A stretch of DNA of 64,000 nt, from assembly GCA_015039465.1 (NCBI GenBank), contig MU130697.1:1-64000 (forward strand), given 5' to 3'. Under the pieces are notes generated by a model. The model did no database searches. It was not told the DNA's origin and was given only the letters and a program-made list of their open reading frames with translations. Below are positions 35,474-47,135 of the stretch, one piece after another. The stretch is from Phlegmacium glaucopus. Lineage: Eukaryota; Basidiomycota; Agaricomycetes; Agaricales; Cortinariaceae. Each line of letters starts with the position of its first letter. The first letter of the stretch is position 1. Position numbers and translations under genes: made by a program.

Positions 35474-35746
35474 TTACGCGGGTGCTCAGGGATACTTCTT
35501 ACAGCTAGGTTTACAAATTTCCATAGTTACGCCTATGTTTGGTTGTAAACAGTAAGACCCTTCAGGCGCAATCATTCTCGCTCCACACCACCCGCTCGAT
35601 AGAAACTCATCGACAACTCCAAACATCGCAGTGGGGTATATAGCCCGACGCAACCTAGAAAAGGGTGATTGCTCAGGTGTAAACATAACCCACAAGACAT
35701 GTGACCATTTAGTTTCAAGTCAGTATAGTAAACAATCAGTTGCCTA

Positions 35747-37298
35747 TTAAATAGGATATCGTGTCCGATGTAGAAGCATATTATCAAGTACATCGGCGTC
35801 AGAGTCGGTCTGTATTGGTGTGGGAGTTGGGGAAGGAGTGGCAGTGCGACGTCCTTTGGGTTTGAAAATAAGAATAACGATAAGGCCAAATATGATGAGG
35901 AGCAGCAAGAAGATACATTTCCGTTTTCCAGTATTCTTTTGATATCTATTGAGATGATCAGGGAGTTAGATATTAGTTTGAGAGCCATGGAAATTACCGA
36001 GTTGCAATTGTAAGCTCCTTCACAGAATCTTCCATATGCACAACTGTTTGCTCAATATTGAATTCAACGCTATCCAATAATGTGCCTTGATCAATGACAA
36101 GAACAGAAAGATCTTTAAACAGTTCAGCAAGGGACGCAATCGATTTTGCAATTTCTGTCAGTTCTCGGTCGCGTGCCTGGAGCTCGTGGGACGATTCAGT
36201 TTGAATTAAGGATTGGGACTGAGCTCGGGTGTGCGACTTTGAGGGGGGGGGGGAGAGGGGGTATAGGGGAAATGAAAACAGTAGCAAAGTCAAGTGAAAT
36301 GATTGAAGTTAGACAATAATAGATGAGAGAGATTACAAACTCACAGCTGCCAAAATATCGTCATCGACCGCATTCAAACCGTCCGAGCCTTTCAGAGACA
36401 TGGTACCGGACGCGAGGAGAAGATCCTGATTTTTGGTCGCATGACCTTGGAGTTCTAAGCATATGACGGGATGGTTAATAAGTTATAGAGCGGAAGCAAC
36501 GTGAATGAAGGCTCGTGACGAAATCGATTGTAAGATAAATCCGGAAGCAGGATTTCGGATCAAGCAGAAATAGGAAAAGGATGGTAAAGATGAAAGACGA
36601 TAACTGAAAACGTACTTTCCATGTAAACACGTTGCTTTTTGCGAAAGGTGGCGCTGAGATCCTGAACCTTGGCAGCTAGACCACGTTGGACATTCTTCCC
36701 GGTTAAAGCCCCATGCCTAGACTTTTGTGGATCTGGAGGGAACTGATGGGGCGAGTTTGCTATTTTCTGAATGAGGGACTGGCAAGAACGGAAGGCCTTG
36801 TGATGGAAGTAAACACATGAAATTGAAATTGGGACATGAGGTGCATACTTTTGTGATATCTGTAGTGAGAGCTTCGATATCACGTTCTTCTTGTGAACGG
36901 TCAGAAAATCCAGGGAGAACATGCTTTGCGTGAAGTTTGTCGAGGGTATGAACTGTGATGACAGGTATGAAGTAAAAGGAGATGTGTGTGGATAGCAAAG
37001 GAACCGACTCTTGGCTTGTGTGTCGGCAAGGATGTCTTCCACTTGATCAGATACGTCGACCCTATTGAAAAAGTATTAGTTGAATGACTTTAATTAAAAA
37101 GGCAAGGATGAACCATATTGGAGGTAATTGAGGAATATTAACTAGGACATGGTTTGTATTGGATATGAGTTGGTCATGTTCGTCAGAGTTAAAGTCTGTT
37201 TCGTCGTAAGCTGAACGTCGATGGGGTTGTTGGCGAGTTGAACGTGCTTGAGAATCGCGGTAAGAACGGAAGAGGCCAGTGCGCGAACGGGTGGTCAT
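35747..37298 (-). CDS. TLG2: t-SNARE Tlg2 / syntaxin-16
   Basis: Qa-SNARE for endosome-to-trans-Golgi fusion. The start MTTRSRTGLFRSYRDSQAR at 37298 matches the Tlg2 N-terminal peptide region, where the Sec1/Munc18 partner binds. A helical Habc-like region follows (KLHAKHVLPGF, QEERDIEALTTDITK, KNVQRGLAAKVQDLS). The SNARE helix reads RELTEIAKSIASLAELFKDL then VIDQGTLLDSVEFNIEQ, with the zero-layer Gln in DQGT. A C-terminal anchor (CIFLLLLIIFGLIVILIF) precedes a short luminal tail that ends at 35747. Several short introns are present; one holds an 11-G run at 36243-36253. Confidence 0.92.
36243..36253. repeat. Run of 11 G in a TLG2 intron
   Basis: Homopolymer on the plus strand (C-run in the transcript) inside an intron just upstream of the SNARE-helix exon. 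Such runs are prone to length errors and variation. Confidence 0.9.
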
Positions 37299-37603
37299 TA
37301 GAAGAAGGGGGGTAAGATTGATGTGGCTTGTTTGGTTGTGGAGGGGCCAGATAAAAGGGGGAGCAGCTGTTCCGAAATTTCACCCAAGAAATGTGTCGTC
37401 TTCATACGTGCGTTTGAACTCCCTTCTTATTATCATATTTATTCTGATTTTAATCGTCGTTCATCACAGCGAGGGTACCCAGCATGGCTGTGGTCATTAT
37501 ATCATCGTCCGTTATACAAGTTATTATTCAAGTTTTTGACACTGCCCTTACAATGGATTAGACTCGCAAGGTTCTGAAAACAGACTGCCTCAGTCGTTTC
37601 TGC
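37299..37603. other. Intergenic region upstream of TLG2
   Basis: About 305 bp between the TLG2 start and the small zinc-ribbon gene on the other strand. No coding frame with family support is seen; it probably serves as a shared promoter region. Confidence 0.5.
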
Positions 37604-37809
37604 ATGAACTCAACGTATCATCAAGAGGACTGTCCTCATTGTCCAAATTGCAAGCGCGTAGGTTACCCTTTTTACACTTGCAATATATCCATCTCACCCC
37701 TCCTCAGTATTTTGATCCAGATGCAACAGAAAAAATCACTCTTCGAACTCCAGATTACTGTCGTGAATGCGAATATTGGTTCAAAGGCGCAGGCGCTCGT
37801 CGTCGCTAG
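37604..37809 (+). CDS. Small CxxC zinc-ribbon protein (51 residues)
   Basis: Not assigned to a named family. Two exons, 37604-37657 and 37708-37809, join across a 50-nt GT..AG intron in phase 0 to give 51 residues. The first exon carries CPHCPNCKR and the second YFDPDATEKITLRTPDYCRE followed by CEYWFKGAGARRR, so two cysteine pairs could bind one zinc ion. The downstream exon is too well formed to be chance: it has no stop, a balanced composition, and ends at a TAG 128 bp before the convergent NAR1 stop. The start Met is the first after an upstream in-frame stop; an earlier non-coding exon is possible. Function unknown. Confidence 0.6.
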
Positions 37810-37937
37810 TCCTCGCATTTGTCTCTCTGCCGCTATGCTCTGCTATCCCACTGTTGTTCTTTTATTATCTTACAACATCCAACAGTAATTGTAACCCTTT
37901 GTATCTCTAGTCATCCTTCCATTTCTTCAGCACCCAT

Positions 37938-39926
37938 CTACCACTTTACAGCAAGCCCTACAACTTCACTCTCCACTGCTCGATACTGTGTCCGAAATAG
38001 TTCTCGTCGCCGTTCTATCCACTTGCCCCCATCACATCCACATAAATCAACCATAACTCGTTGGACCACATGATCCGCAACCCCTACCCAATATTTTTCC
38101 TTTAAATCATCATCATCCCCATGTAGTGTCGCTAAAATATCGTTGGAGTCTGGCAACCCCTTCCAATAAACATCTTCCACTTTCCGTGTCCAGTTCTTAT
38201 CGCCCCATCTTCCATTCTGAATCCCATCAATGCTAGCTCCACTATCTTCCCAACGCCTTTCATAATTCTCTTCGTCCCTTACCGACAACGATCGTGTTGC
38301 GCCCGGCTTCAGTTGTCCTCCTCCATTCACGCAGCCTCCTGGACACGCCATCACCTCTACGTAATCATAATTTTTCTCTTTACCCCTTTCATCAACCCCA
38401 CCCCTTCGCATTACACCACTGCGGCCCGCCAATCTTCCTGCTGCACCTACACCGGTTCGAACCCCTCTTTCCTTACCCACCTTCCTCACAACGTTTTGCA
38501 GATTTCGGAATCCGTAGCATTTTGCTCCTTTAAATACCATTTTCCCGGCCCCATCTATTAATATATGTTCCTCGTAATCAGTATTCCGAATCGTCTTGAC
38601 AGAATGTATGAGCGGAACGGCCGATTTTGATTGTAATTGATGCATGATTGAATGGAGATATGATCCGGAAGATGTCCCTGGATGCGGAAGAAGCTCAGGC
38701 AGGTTCATGCTCTTCTCTCCTGATTGGCGGAATATGCCTTCAAGTTCGCCTACAACAGGAATGGAGAAATCCCAGGCCTTTTCCCGCATCATCAACTCTA
38801 ATTCACCCGTTGTGATGACGCAGTCAACGTCACGCGTTGAATAAAGATCGTTGTAGAAATCTTGTCTTGAAGCTTCTAGTTTTTTGTCATAGCAGGGCAT
38901 CACCGACACATGATAGATTTCTTGAGGTCTAAAGAGTTTTAGGGGTATTAAACAAGACACAGAGAGGAAACAATTAAACCAACTTTTTCCCCCAATGGGT
39001 AGCCATCCATTCTTTAACCAGCGTTCCCATGACTTGCTGTGGACTCTTCGTCCTTGCGATGAACGGGAGCATCTCTGCGTGGGCTTTTTCAGCGTAACAG
39101 ATCCAACCCGGACATGCACTAGCAAGCATCGGAAGCTGAGCTTCTATACCGCTGGCGTCTTTCTCCTTCCTCTCTAAGAATTCTTCGACATGTTCTTGAA
39201 GCGCCAGATGACGAGCAAACGTGGTATCGAAGACATAAGCAAACCCTAGGACGTCCCTGCAGAAGACTTGTATCCGACGGAGTACTTGTAGGGATGTGAC
39301 GACGGTCTCTGAAGTGGAAGGGAGTGAAGCGGAGAGGGACGCAGCTAGAGAGGCAAGAGATTGAGGTGCGATAGAGATAACGGGTATTTGGTAGTTTGGA
39401 GATGAGGAATCCCCGTTTGACTCCAGAAAATTGAGCACCTCGGTATGGGATTGGAGGGTAATGAGAACGGATTCGGCAGAAGTGATGCACCCGCTAGGTG
39501 ACGTGAAGTATATGATAAGTCCATGTGATAGGGAAAGAAAGAAGGGGAGAGACAGACCTACAGGCCAGACAATCATTCAGACTGATCTGGGCTTGGGTGA
39601 GTTTTTTGGAAGGTACATGAGATGGATGTGTTTGATTGTGAGCGGCAACTTCAAAATAGGCTCCTGTTGAGTCAATGCGTATCTCAGTCTGCACAAAGCA
39701 ATTAAGTATCAAAAACTACACGTAAAGAGAAGAGGGTGGTCCTTACCGATGCGGCACCAAGTCCTTTCTCTTCCGGCTCGGCATTAGTTTGTTCTACTGG
39801 TTTTATGCATGCTTGAGAAGGTGATATAAAGTCATTGAGATCAGTTAAAGTCTACCGACCGTCAAATGAGTATAATAATCAAGGGGGGATCGTGCCAATG
39901 CTTACAAGGGCGCCAGAGAAAACCAT
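37938..39926 (-). CDS. NAR1: Cytosolic Fe-S cluster assembly factor NAR1
   Basis: Iron-only-hydrogenase-like protein of the cytosolic iron-sulfur assembly (CIA) pathway, bridging the early scaffold and the late targeting complex. Short 5' exons give MVFSGALTLTDLNDFISPSQ and then an isolated Cys (ACIKPVEQ); the N-terminal cluster motif NDCLACSGCITSAES is split by an intron. Further conserved Cys residues lie in ASACPGWICYAEKAH, VSVMPCYDKKLEASR and EVMACPGGCVNGGGQL, matching the hydrogenase-like core. The sequence between about 38.3 and 38.55 kb is longer and more Gly/Arg-rich than in yeast Nar1. The protein ends ESEVVGLAVKW at 37938. Confidence 0.93.
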
Positions 39927-40045
39927 ATAGAGGAAGAGGAATAACCGTGATTCTGCTTACAGATCAAAAATCATTAACTGATTAGATAAGATATATTGAT
40001 ATAGGTAGTTGCTACAAAGTGTCCTAGTTTATGATGATATCCTTC

Positions 40046-41363
40046 CTATATGCAAAAAAGAGAACCGGTAATGAATACGAGAAGCAGCAACGCCAGCGTT
40101 GTCGATGTGGGTCGGCCCATGGGTGCGTCACTATTGACGAGCTGACCAGTAAGATTGGATGCTGCCGAGCTGCCCCAGAGTTGGATATTGCGAAAGTATG
40201 TATGGGTAGTTACGGGTGTTGACCAGCTTGCGTCGGAACCTGTAATAAAGGTTAAAATTTTACCAGAATGATCAAATGTGTATTTACCTCCAAAGAATGT
40301 TCTTCACGCAGGATGGTAATAAAATAAGATACTAAATTTTGATGTTAGATGGGGGAAAGCTTACGATAGATAGAGGCCATTCGCTGCAACAGTGTTGGTA
40401 CTCCGGATTTGTAGATTTGATTGAGAAATGGCTGGAATGTCATTGAAACTACGACATTTGTCTCAGTTAGAATCGAAAAAACGAGTGAAGACAACGAACT
40501 AGACGGCGACTTTCCCATTGGCCAGGTCTGGAGGATTATTCATTTGGACGAGCATTGTGATACGATTCCACCTGTGTACCATGGTTATGGCTAAATATAG
40601 ATGGTAAATGGACCACCGAACTCACTGTCCACTGACAAAAGCAAAGGCGCCTCGCTGAATACTGACACCAAAGTCAGAATTGCAGGTGATGTTTTTGTTG
40701 GAGCATAAATCGTTGGGCGTCGGGATATACGCGTAGACTGAATTAAAATCCAGTTGAAAAAAACACGCAAGGATAAAGAGACAACAACGCACCCTCCGCA
40801 GACCCGCCAGTTCTCCACATTAGCCTTGAACTGAAACAGTCCTGCCCGTCCGCCTTGTTTCCTCCACTACAACCAGTTGAATTGAGACCACCTCGAATAC
40901 CTGGTAGCTTCCCACCCTTGACCCAATCGAATCCAGCATCAAACGCTAGTTCGTATGTAACCATCATGGTATTAAAGTTGGATCCATCTGTTGTATTCCA
41001 GAGCGTGTAGAGTTGAGCACCGCCAGTGTCATGTGAGAAACTACCCTCTGAATAAGTGACCCGCAGAACAGGGCCACCGGTAGGAGAAGTCGTGCCGGGG
41101 GCAACGTTAGGTGGTTTTGTTGGGAAGGGATCGTTGACAAAAGCGAGATTGTCGGGACCGTCCTGTATACGACCCTTGCCTAGAGACCACTGAGAGACCA
41201 AGAGCGCTTGAGTGTCGGTAGTTGACATGGTTGCCGAAGGGTATGGCATAGAAGTGCTGGTAGTGAGAGCATATTGAGAAGCCAGAGCATCAGGACCAGT
41301 CTGAGTTGCTGCTAGACAATATTGAAAAGAAAGAAGAGCGAGAAGAAATATAGATAGAAACAT
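40046..41363 (-). CDS. Secreted or surface polysaccharide lyase, family PL14-like
   Basis: Predicted extracellular lyase acting on uronic-acid polysaccharides. A signal peptide (MFLSIFLLALLSFQYCLA) is followed by an N-terminal linker and the lyase core: GPVLRVTYSEGSFSHDTGG, AQLYTLWNT, YELAFDAGFDWVKGGKLPG, IRGGLNSTGCSGG and CFSSRLMWRTGG, which I recognise from fungal PL14 enzymes. Later exons give CNSDFGVSIQRGAFAFVSGQ and TYFRNIQLWGSSAASN. The C terminus is a Ser/Asn/Gly patch followed by a hydrophobic end (TTLALLLLVFITGSLFCI), as for a GPI signal. The substrate (alginate-like or glucuronan) cannot be told from sequence. Only 63 bp separate its start from that of the divergent transporter gene. 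Confidence 0.82.
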
Positions 41364-41426
41364 GGTATGTAATGATGGTGGTTGACAGAAGTCCCTATTT
41401 GGGTCCGCTCTCCTTTTACTTACCAA
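41364..41426. promoter_or_regulatory. 63-bp divergent promoter gap
   Basis: The start codons of the PL14-like lyase (minus) and the amino-acid transporter (plus) are 63 bp apart, so leaders and core promoters must overlap unless the true starts lie further inside either gene. Confidence 0.6.
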
Positions 41427-43500
41427 ATGTTCAAGGATATAGAACAAGAATCCACAGAACCTCTGCTAGATAACACAGAAGACGACAACAAAGACCGCCC
41501 TTCAAATTCAAATTCAGTATCTTTCAATGAAGAGGTCCAACTAATAGCACCGAATCTCAGGTCCACAACCTCTAGCCGTGAAGATGGCAAGTCCCAACCC
41601 TGCTATGTTATACAACTTTCCATATTCATTACTTCTTTAGAATTCGAACTTGACTCTGATGACCTCGACCATGAATCCTTGCAGCAGTTGGAGACCTCTA
41701 CGCAGTCAGGCAATGACGACCAACGGATGCCTTTGCTAGTAGGCCTATTTGATTCCTCGGCGTCTCGAAGAAGTCTAGATGATCCTTCGTTACCTCTACA
41801 TAGAGTAAATGGGAATGGAAATTCTGTCGTTATTGGAGACCACACCGTCGACTTGGACGAGCTAGCTGCGAAGCGTACTTCGGGCGGTGGTATGCTGGAT
41901 TCAATAGCCAACATGGCCAACTCCATTTTAGGTGCAGGTAAGCTTCTTGAACGATTCAAATTTACTGCTTGGCTCATCTTTCCAAGGTATAATTGGTAGG
42001 ATGGCGTTGACGTCTTTTGAAATTCGTCATTTACCAATTTTGATACTAGGTCTCCCATATGCCCTACGTCAAGCTGGTTTCTTTACGGGCTTGTTTTTGC
42101 TCGTAGTATTGTGTGCTGTCACAGACTGGACGATCCGTCTTATCGTCATTAACGCCAAACTCAGTGGTGGTCATTCATATATCGATATTATGACCCATTG
42201 CTTCGGCACCAGTGGAAGAGCTGCTGTTTCCTTCTTCCAGTTCTCCTTTGCCTTTGGAGGTATGTCCCTCTCTTCTTACATCACTTCTAATTTGAAATCT
42301 TGACTTAGGCATGTGCGCTTTCGGCATCATTATTGGTGACACCCTACCTCAAGTCCTTCGTTCCGCGTTCCCAAAACTTCCAACGATGCCCATTCTCAAA
42401 ATATTCGCAAACCGACAATTTCTAATTGCTCTATGTACGATTGGTGTTTCGTATCCGTTATCCCTATACCGTGATATCCATAAGCTTTCCAGAGCTTCAG
42501 GATTGGCCCTCGTCGGCATTGTTATCATTGTTGCTTCTGTGCTAAGGGAAGGGCCTCAAGTTCCCCCAGAATTAAAAGGCAGCCCAGTTGGTAAATTCTC
42601 GTTAATCTCTCCAGGCGTATTCCAAGCAATTGGTGTTATCAGTTTTGCCTTTGGTGAGTGCAAGTATTGGTTTATCTGGGTCGCACTCAGTCATGTTCCT
42701 TCTGACTTCAACAGTTTGTCATCATAATTCCCTCTTAATTTATGGCAGTCTTCGTACGCCCACACTAGACAGATTTGCAAAAGTGACCCATGTGTCAACA
42801 TTTCTATCTCTCGTTTCTTGTGTAACACTGGCCGTCTCAGCATATCTCGTCTTCACGGACAAAACCCAAGGAAATATATTGAACAACTTCCCACAAGTGA
42901 GTATCTTACTCTTTTCTCATAACTTTATTTTGGAACTGATACACCTTTTTTCTAGGATGATATCTTGATTAATATTGCACGATTTTCATTTGGACTGAAC
43001 ATGTTTACGACACTTCCTCTGGAATTATTTGTTTGCAGAGAAGTCAGATTGTTATTTTTACCTATCACTGACTTGTCTGATGCCTCCGCCCTTCTTAGGT
43101 TGTTGAGCAATATTTTTTCTCACATGAGGGTTTTAGCCAACAACGACATCTTTTTTTTACCACCACGCTATTATTCTCATCAATGTTTGGTGCGCTAATT
43201 CTGCCTGCCAACAACCTGAAGAGTTCTCACTCATTTTTTTCTGGTTCAGTGGCAATGATCACCTGTGATTTGGGTGTCATGCTGGAAATAACAGGAGGTG
43301 TATCTGCTACGACATTGGCGTTCATTTTCCCCGCGGCATGTTACATCAAGCTCGTTGATAAAACGCTCCCTTGGTACGGCCGCACAAAGCTGCCTGCGGT
43401 GATATGTGTTGGATTCGGCATCATTGTCATGGTCATCTCCCTCTTCATTGCACTTTCAAAATCATGGACGAAAGAAGGATCGGCTAAAATTTGCATGTAG
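41427..43500 (+). CDS. AVT-type (SLC38-like) amino-acid transporter
   Basis: Multi-pass membrane transporter of the amino acid/auxin permease family, probably vacuolar by analogy with yeast Avt proteins. A long acidic cytosolic N terminus (MFKDIEQESTEPLLDNTEDD) precedes the first helix, SIANMANSILGAGIIG, the family signature, which is split by an intron. Next come LPYALRQAGFFTGLFLLVVL, SFFQFSFAFGGMCAFGIIIG, YPLSLYRDIHKLSRASGLAL and ISFAFVCHHNSLLIYGSL, where the conserved SFAFVCHHN is formed across an intron. Helices at the end include FPAACYIKL and VICVGFGIIVMVISLFIAL. About eight short introns. The stop is at 43498-43500, 98 bp from the convergent ERG8 stop. Confidence 0.9.
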
Positions 43501-43598
43501 CCTATGTAAGGGCATGGACGGTATATAACTTACTCTATATCAGCGGATCGTTTGTATCTATCTATATAATTAGCATGTAATAAATGGAAAGCATTTCA

Positions 43599-45509
43599 TC
43601 ACGGTGCGCTGTCGAGTAAATTCTTTAGACCTGGTATGTCATCGACGGATTCAAGTCTGATGCCTTTCGCTAGACTTTCTTTTGAAGAAAGGGGGGAGAG
43701 ATTCAAATCCTTGTAGTTGTCCCAGAGATGCTCAACGCGCTCGAGAGGACTCTGGTCCGGGTCGCAACTCTCAGGATCACAGACGAGAACCCAGATGGCG
43801 TCATAACCACCCGCTGTTAAAGTATTGTCTGTTAGTTCAACTATTCAAAATGTCTGTTAAACATATACCTCCGGGGACCCCACCACCAATGACGCCTGCT
43901 TGTGAAACACACGTGTCAAGTAACTTTGTTTGCTCTTCAGGCTCTATTGGAACCCCAGATAAATCTCCCATCTCCTTCATCTTAGCACGAATATCCTGTG
44001 TTTTCGAACGGAGGATCTAAGCATTCAAAAAGCGTGTTACTTTCATGACATACCTGACATAGCGAATGAGCTGAATAAAAGGCCGCGACGATTGGTTCCT
44101 CGGCAGGGGGTTGCCAAGGGTTTGCAGCCCACTTTGGAGTGTCATTAGTAAAATGACAGCCAAAAAAAAAGGAAGCGGCCGTCAAAATACCTGAACAGGT
44201 TGCAGAGATGATATATATTTGACGGCACTTTCGTAGTTATTTTTGTCTTGTTCGTGGAGCTTTGACAAGTGTAGGAGCGTCTGTGCAAGGGACTGATTCA
44301 ATTGATTGAGATGCACCCAAAGGGCGTTGGCTACGGCAAAGGCCAAAAACTCAAAATAATGTGTCAACGGAGAACGGGTGAAACACTGACCTTCAAGGTT
44401 TTTATCTTTGCGCCATTTCAGGACCTTTCCAACGAGGGACGGGGTATCGCTGCCAGCATCGACATCTGCCAGCATTATTCGGGTGTATGGCGGAAGTTTA
44501 AAGTTCCCAATAACGTAGTTCCAAGCGGAATTCGAAGAAGAAAGCGTGGAGAGTAAGGATGACTATGGATGCATTCCTTAAATTGACAAGTTAAGGATTG
44601 AAAGGGGAGTGAGCATACCGAACTATCATCCAACAAATTCTGAATGACCGAAGGGTCAAAACGGGTATAGACATGACTGCCAAAAACGGCAGCCGATACA
44701 TCGAATCCGCTTCCAACTTTGCCTTGGGCGACACAGTGGACGAATTGGGCGAGGTTGTGGGCTAAGCGGCGATCATCGTTATCATCTTCTTCGAGGCTGG
44801 TTGCTGGGATCACAGAGAGATGGACCAAGAGGGATGCCGTCAAGGATGTGATAAGCGCTGCAGATGAACCTAAACCAGTTTTATGAACATCGGATAGATT
44901 GACATTGGTTGAGCAGAAGGGTGGTATGTTGGATAACGACTTGAGAGTTCGAGGCAAACCCAATGACTCAAGCTAAGGACCAATGAGCTACGGATAGATT
45001 TCAAGAGATAAGACAAGAACTCGCTTTAGTACGTTGGGAATAAAAGTCATTATCGCCGACGATAGTGATATCTAGACCATTAGCTAGGGTCTTCTGGATG
45101 GCGGCAAGACCCTTTATTTCAACAGCGAGAGCAAAGGTATGTTGAAGAGCAAGATGAACAAATTTATTCTTGCTGGTACTAGATTAAGGGGTCAGTCAGT
45201 CTATCATCTCCAAGGTCATATAATATACTTTTCCTGATGTGGTTCGATCACCACATGTGGATCAAGGGAGATGGAATACAACCATGTTGCCTCGAGGAAT
45301 TGAGGTGATCGGACACGTACTGTGGCTGGTTTGAGTGAGGGTTGATCCTGAATTGCGGTGTAGAAGCGAGACGATGTGGATACAACGATGCCAGAGTAAG
45401 CTGGGTCGAGTACGAGATAACCTCCGGCAATTAGAACCTTTCCTGGGGCTGAGACTACGGTGGTGTGAAGCATGGGTTGCATGGACTCGTCAACAAAGTA
45501 GCGTGGCAT
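43599..45509 (-). CDS. ERG8: Phosphomevalonate kinase
   Basis: GHMP-family kinase converting phosphomevalonate to diphosphomevalonate in the isoprenoid/ergosterol pathway. N-terminal motif [20 protein letters not shown]-binding loop [36 protein letters not shown]. The C-terminal end is [17 protein letters not shown]. Introns are short, and one exon ([19 protein letters not shown]) is read from 45.2 kb. The start at 45509 ([19 protein letters not shown]) is the longest sensible one; most homologues begin close to the last Met of that peptide, so the first dozen residues are doubtful. It follows the ferrochelatase gene by only 53 bp on the same strand. Confidence 0.9.
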
Positions 45510-45562
45510 CCTTTTATACACGTGTAATCTAAAAGTAAATAAGCTAACGAGCAAGCATATTC

Positions 45563-46965
45563 CTATCTGCCGCCTCGCTTAAACCAAGCTTTTTGTTGCC
45601 CGCATATTGCATTCGTGCATCCAGGACATCGGAGACCGAATTGATGGCTAACACCTCCCTTGCCCGCGGCACAGTTCCGGAGATGTTCAGTAGCAATATC
45701 AGCTAACGCTCGAATGAACACAGAGGATTCATTCAAGGAGCCTGCTCGGTAGACTTCGATCCCATGCTAATTATTCCTCATCAATTCCTGCAACAGGGGA
45801 GCGTCACCAAGAAGGAATTAACTTGCCTCTCTTGCCTCCTTTATATACTCTAAATCAATTTCATAGAGCGTCTCGATATGGTCACTGGTGAATGCGATGG
45901 GAACCAAGACCACTTGCTTCTTTCCTAAACGTGCAAGCCCTTTCAGAGCTTCGCCAGTTTGCATGCCCATCCAAGCTGAAGGCCCCACTTGCGATTGCCA
46001 TACCAATCGGTACGGATTTGAGTGACCTAACCTTTGCATTACAGCAGCAACAGACGCGGACACTTCCAAAATATAAGGATCTCCGCGGTTCACAACCGAC
46101 ATTGGTAAAGAATGCGCCGAAAAGAGTAACACAGTCTCAGCACGCTTCTCAACTGGAAATTTTGATAATGCAGCTTCGATATTTTGAGCAACCGCCTTCG
46201 GACGAGATTGGGGTAAGATGACACAGATATGAGCGCAATGACATACCTCAATAAAACCCGGATGAGTACCCCAACGGTCAATAACACTCCATTCTATATC
46301 ACCAAAGCCACCTGTCTTGCCTTGTCTATATAACTCGTTCAAACTACTTCCCGTTGTACTACAGCTGTATTGAGGATACTGAGTAAATGCAATGGCCCGC
46401 TTGACACCATCCGCCTGCATCTGCTTTGCGGCCGCTTCTGTGAGAGGCCGAGCATACCGGAACGCAACATACGCTTTGTGAGGCGCGGTTTCCGGATGAA
46501 GCTCGTCAAGAAGTTGAGCCATTCCGTCACCTTGAATTTGAGTATAACGAAGGATCGGAGAACCACCGCCAATTTCGGCATATTGCTTTTCGATCTGTGG
46601 TGTACGCCGACGGGCAATGATGGGTGCGAGAAACCGTTGGAAAGGTAGGGGAATAAGGTCGCCGTCCATGAAGAGGTTTTTAAGGAAGTCATGTGTCTCT
46701 TGAACCTGAATTTGAGGTATTTAATGACGAGCACAGAACAAGCAATTAAACTAACGGTTGAGGGCCCGCCCATGTTCAACATGACGACGGCTATGAAGGC
46801 TCATCTTGAGGACATATAAAAGATATAGTTCAGCGATAGTCTGACCTGTAGGACTGAGATAAACGTACGTGAGATATTTAAAATAATTGAATAGGACATC
46901 CCAAATCACCTTTTTACGGTGGCATGAGAGGAGAGAGAGAGAGCACGGGAGACGAGAAGAGACAT
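45563..46965 (-). CDS. HEM15: Ferrochelatase with C-terminal 2Fe-2S ligands
   Basis: Mitochondrial inner-membrane enzyme inserting iron into protoporphyrin IX, the last heme step. Motifs: [67 protein letters not shown] (the SAHSLP motif holds the active-site His) and [17 protein letters not shown]. After a GC-AG intron the last exon begins [12 protein letters not shown] and ends with [14 protein letters not shown], three cysteines placed as in the [2Fe-2S]-binding C terminus of human ferrochelatase. A presequence-like start ([16 protein letters not shown]) lies at 46965; the joins between it and AVVMLNM are not resolved. Confidence 0.9.
45767..45826 (-). other. GC-AG intron in the ferrochelatase gene
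   Basis: Donor GAG|GCAAGT and acceptor AATTAG|CATGGG; 60 nt. Joining at these points gives [15 protein letters not shown], in line with conserved ferrochelatase sequence. No GT donor nearby keeps the frame. Confidence 0.75.
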
Positions 46966-47135
46966 TTCTGAATTTTACAGCCGCTAAATGTAGACTATTT
47001 ATTGGAATTGGTCATATATTCTCACGACTACACGGTATACCGGCTGTTCTTCCACACTTTCAATGACACATTACCCAGTTCCTGTTGTTAGCCAGTGGCT
47101 ATCAAATTACCCAGACTCACATACCTGTTCCTATC

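Noticed and set aside
38454..38464. GGTTCGAACCC, like a tRNA B box
   Set aside because: It lies in NAR1 coding sequence and no cloverleaf or A box was found around it.
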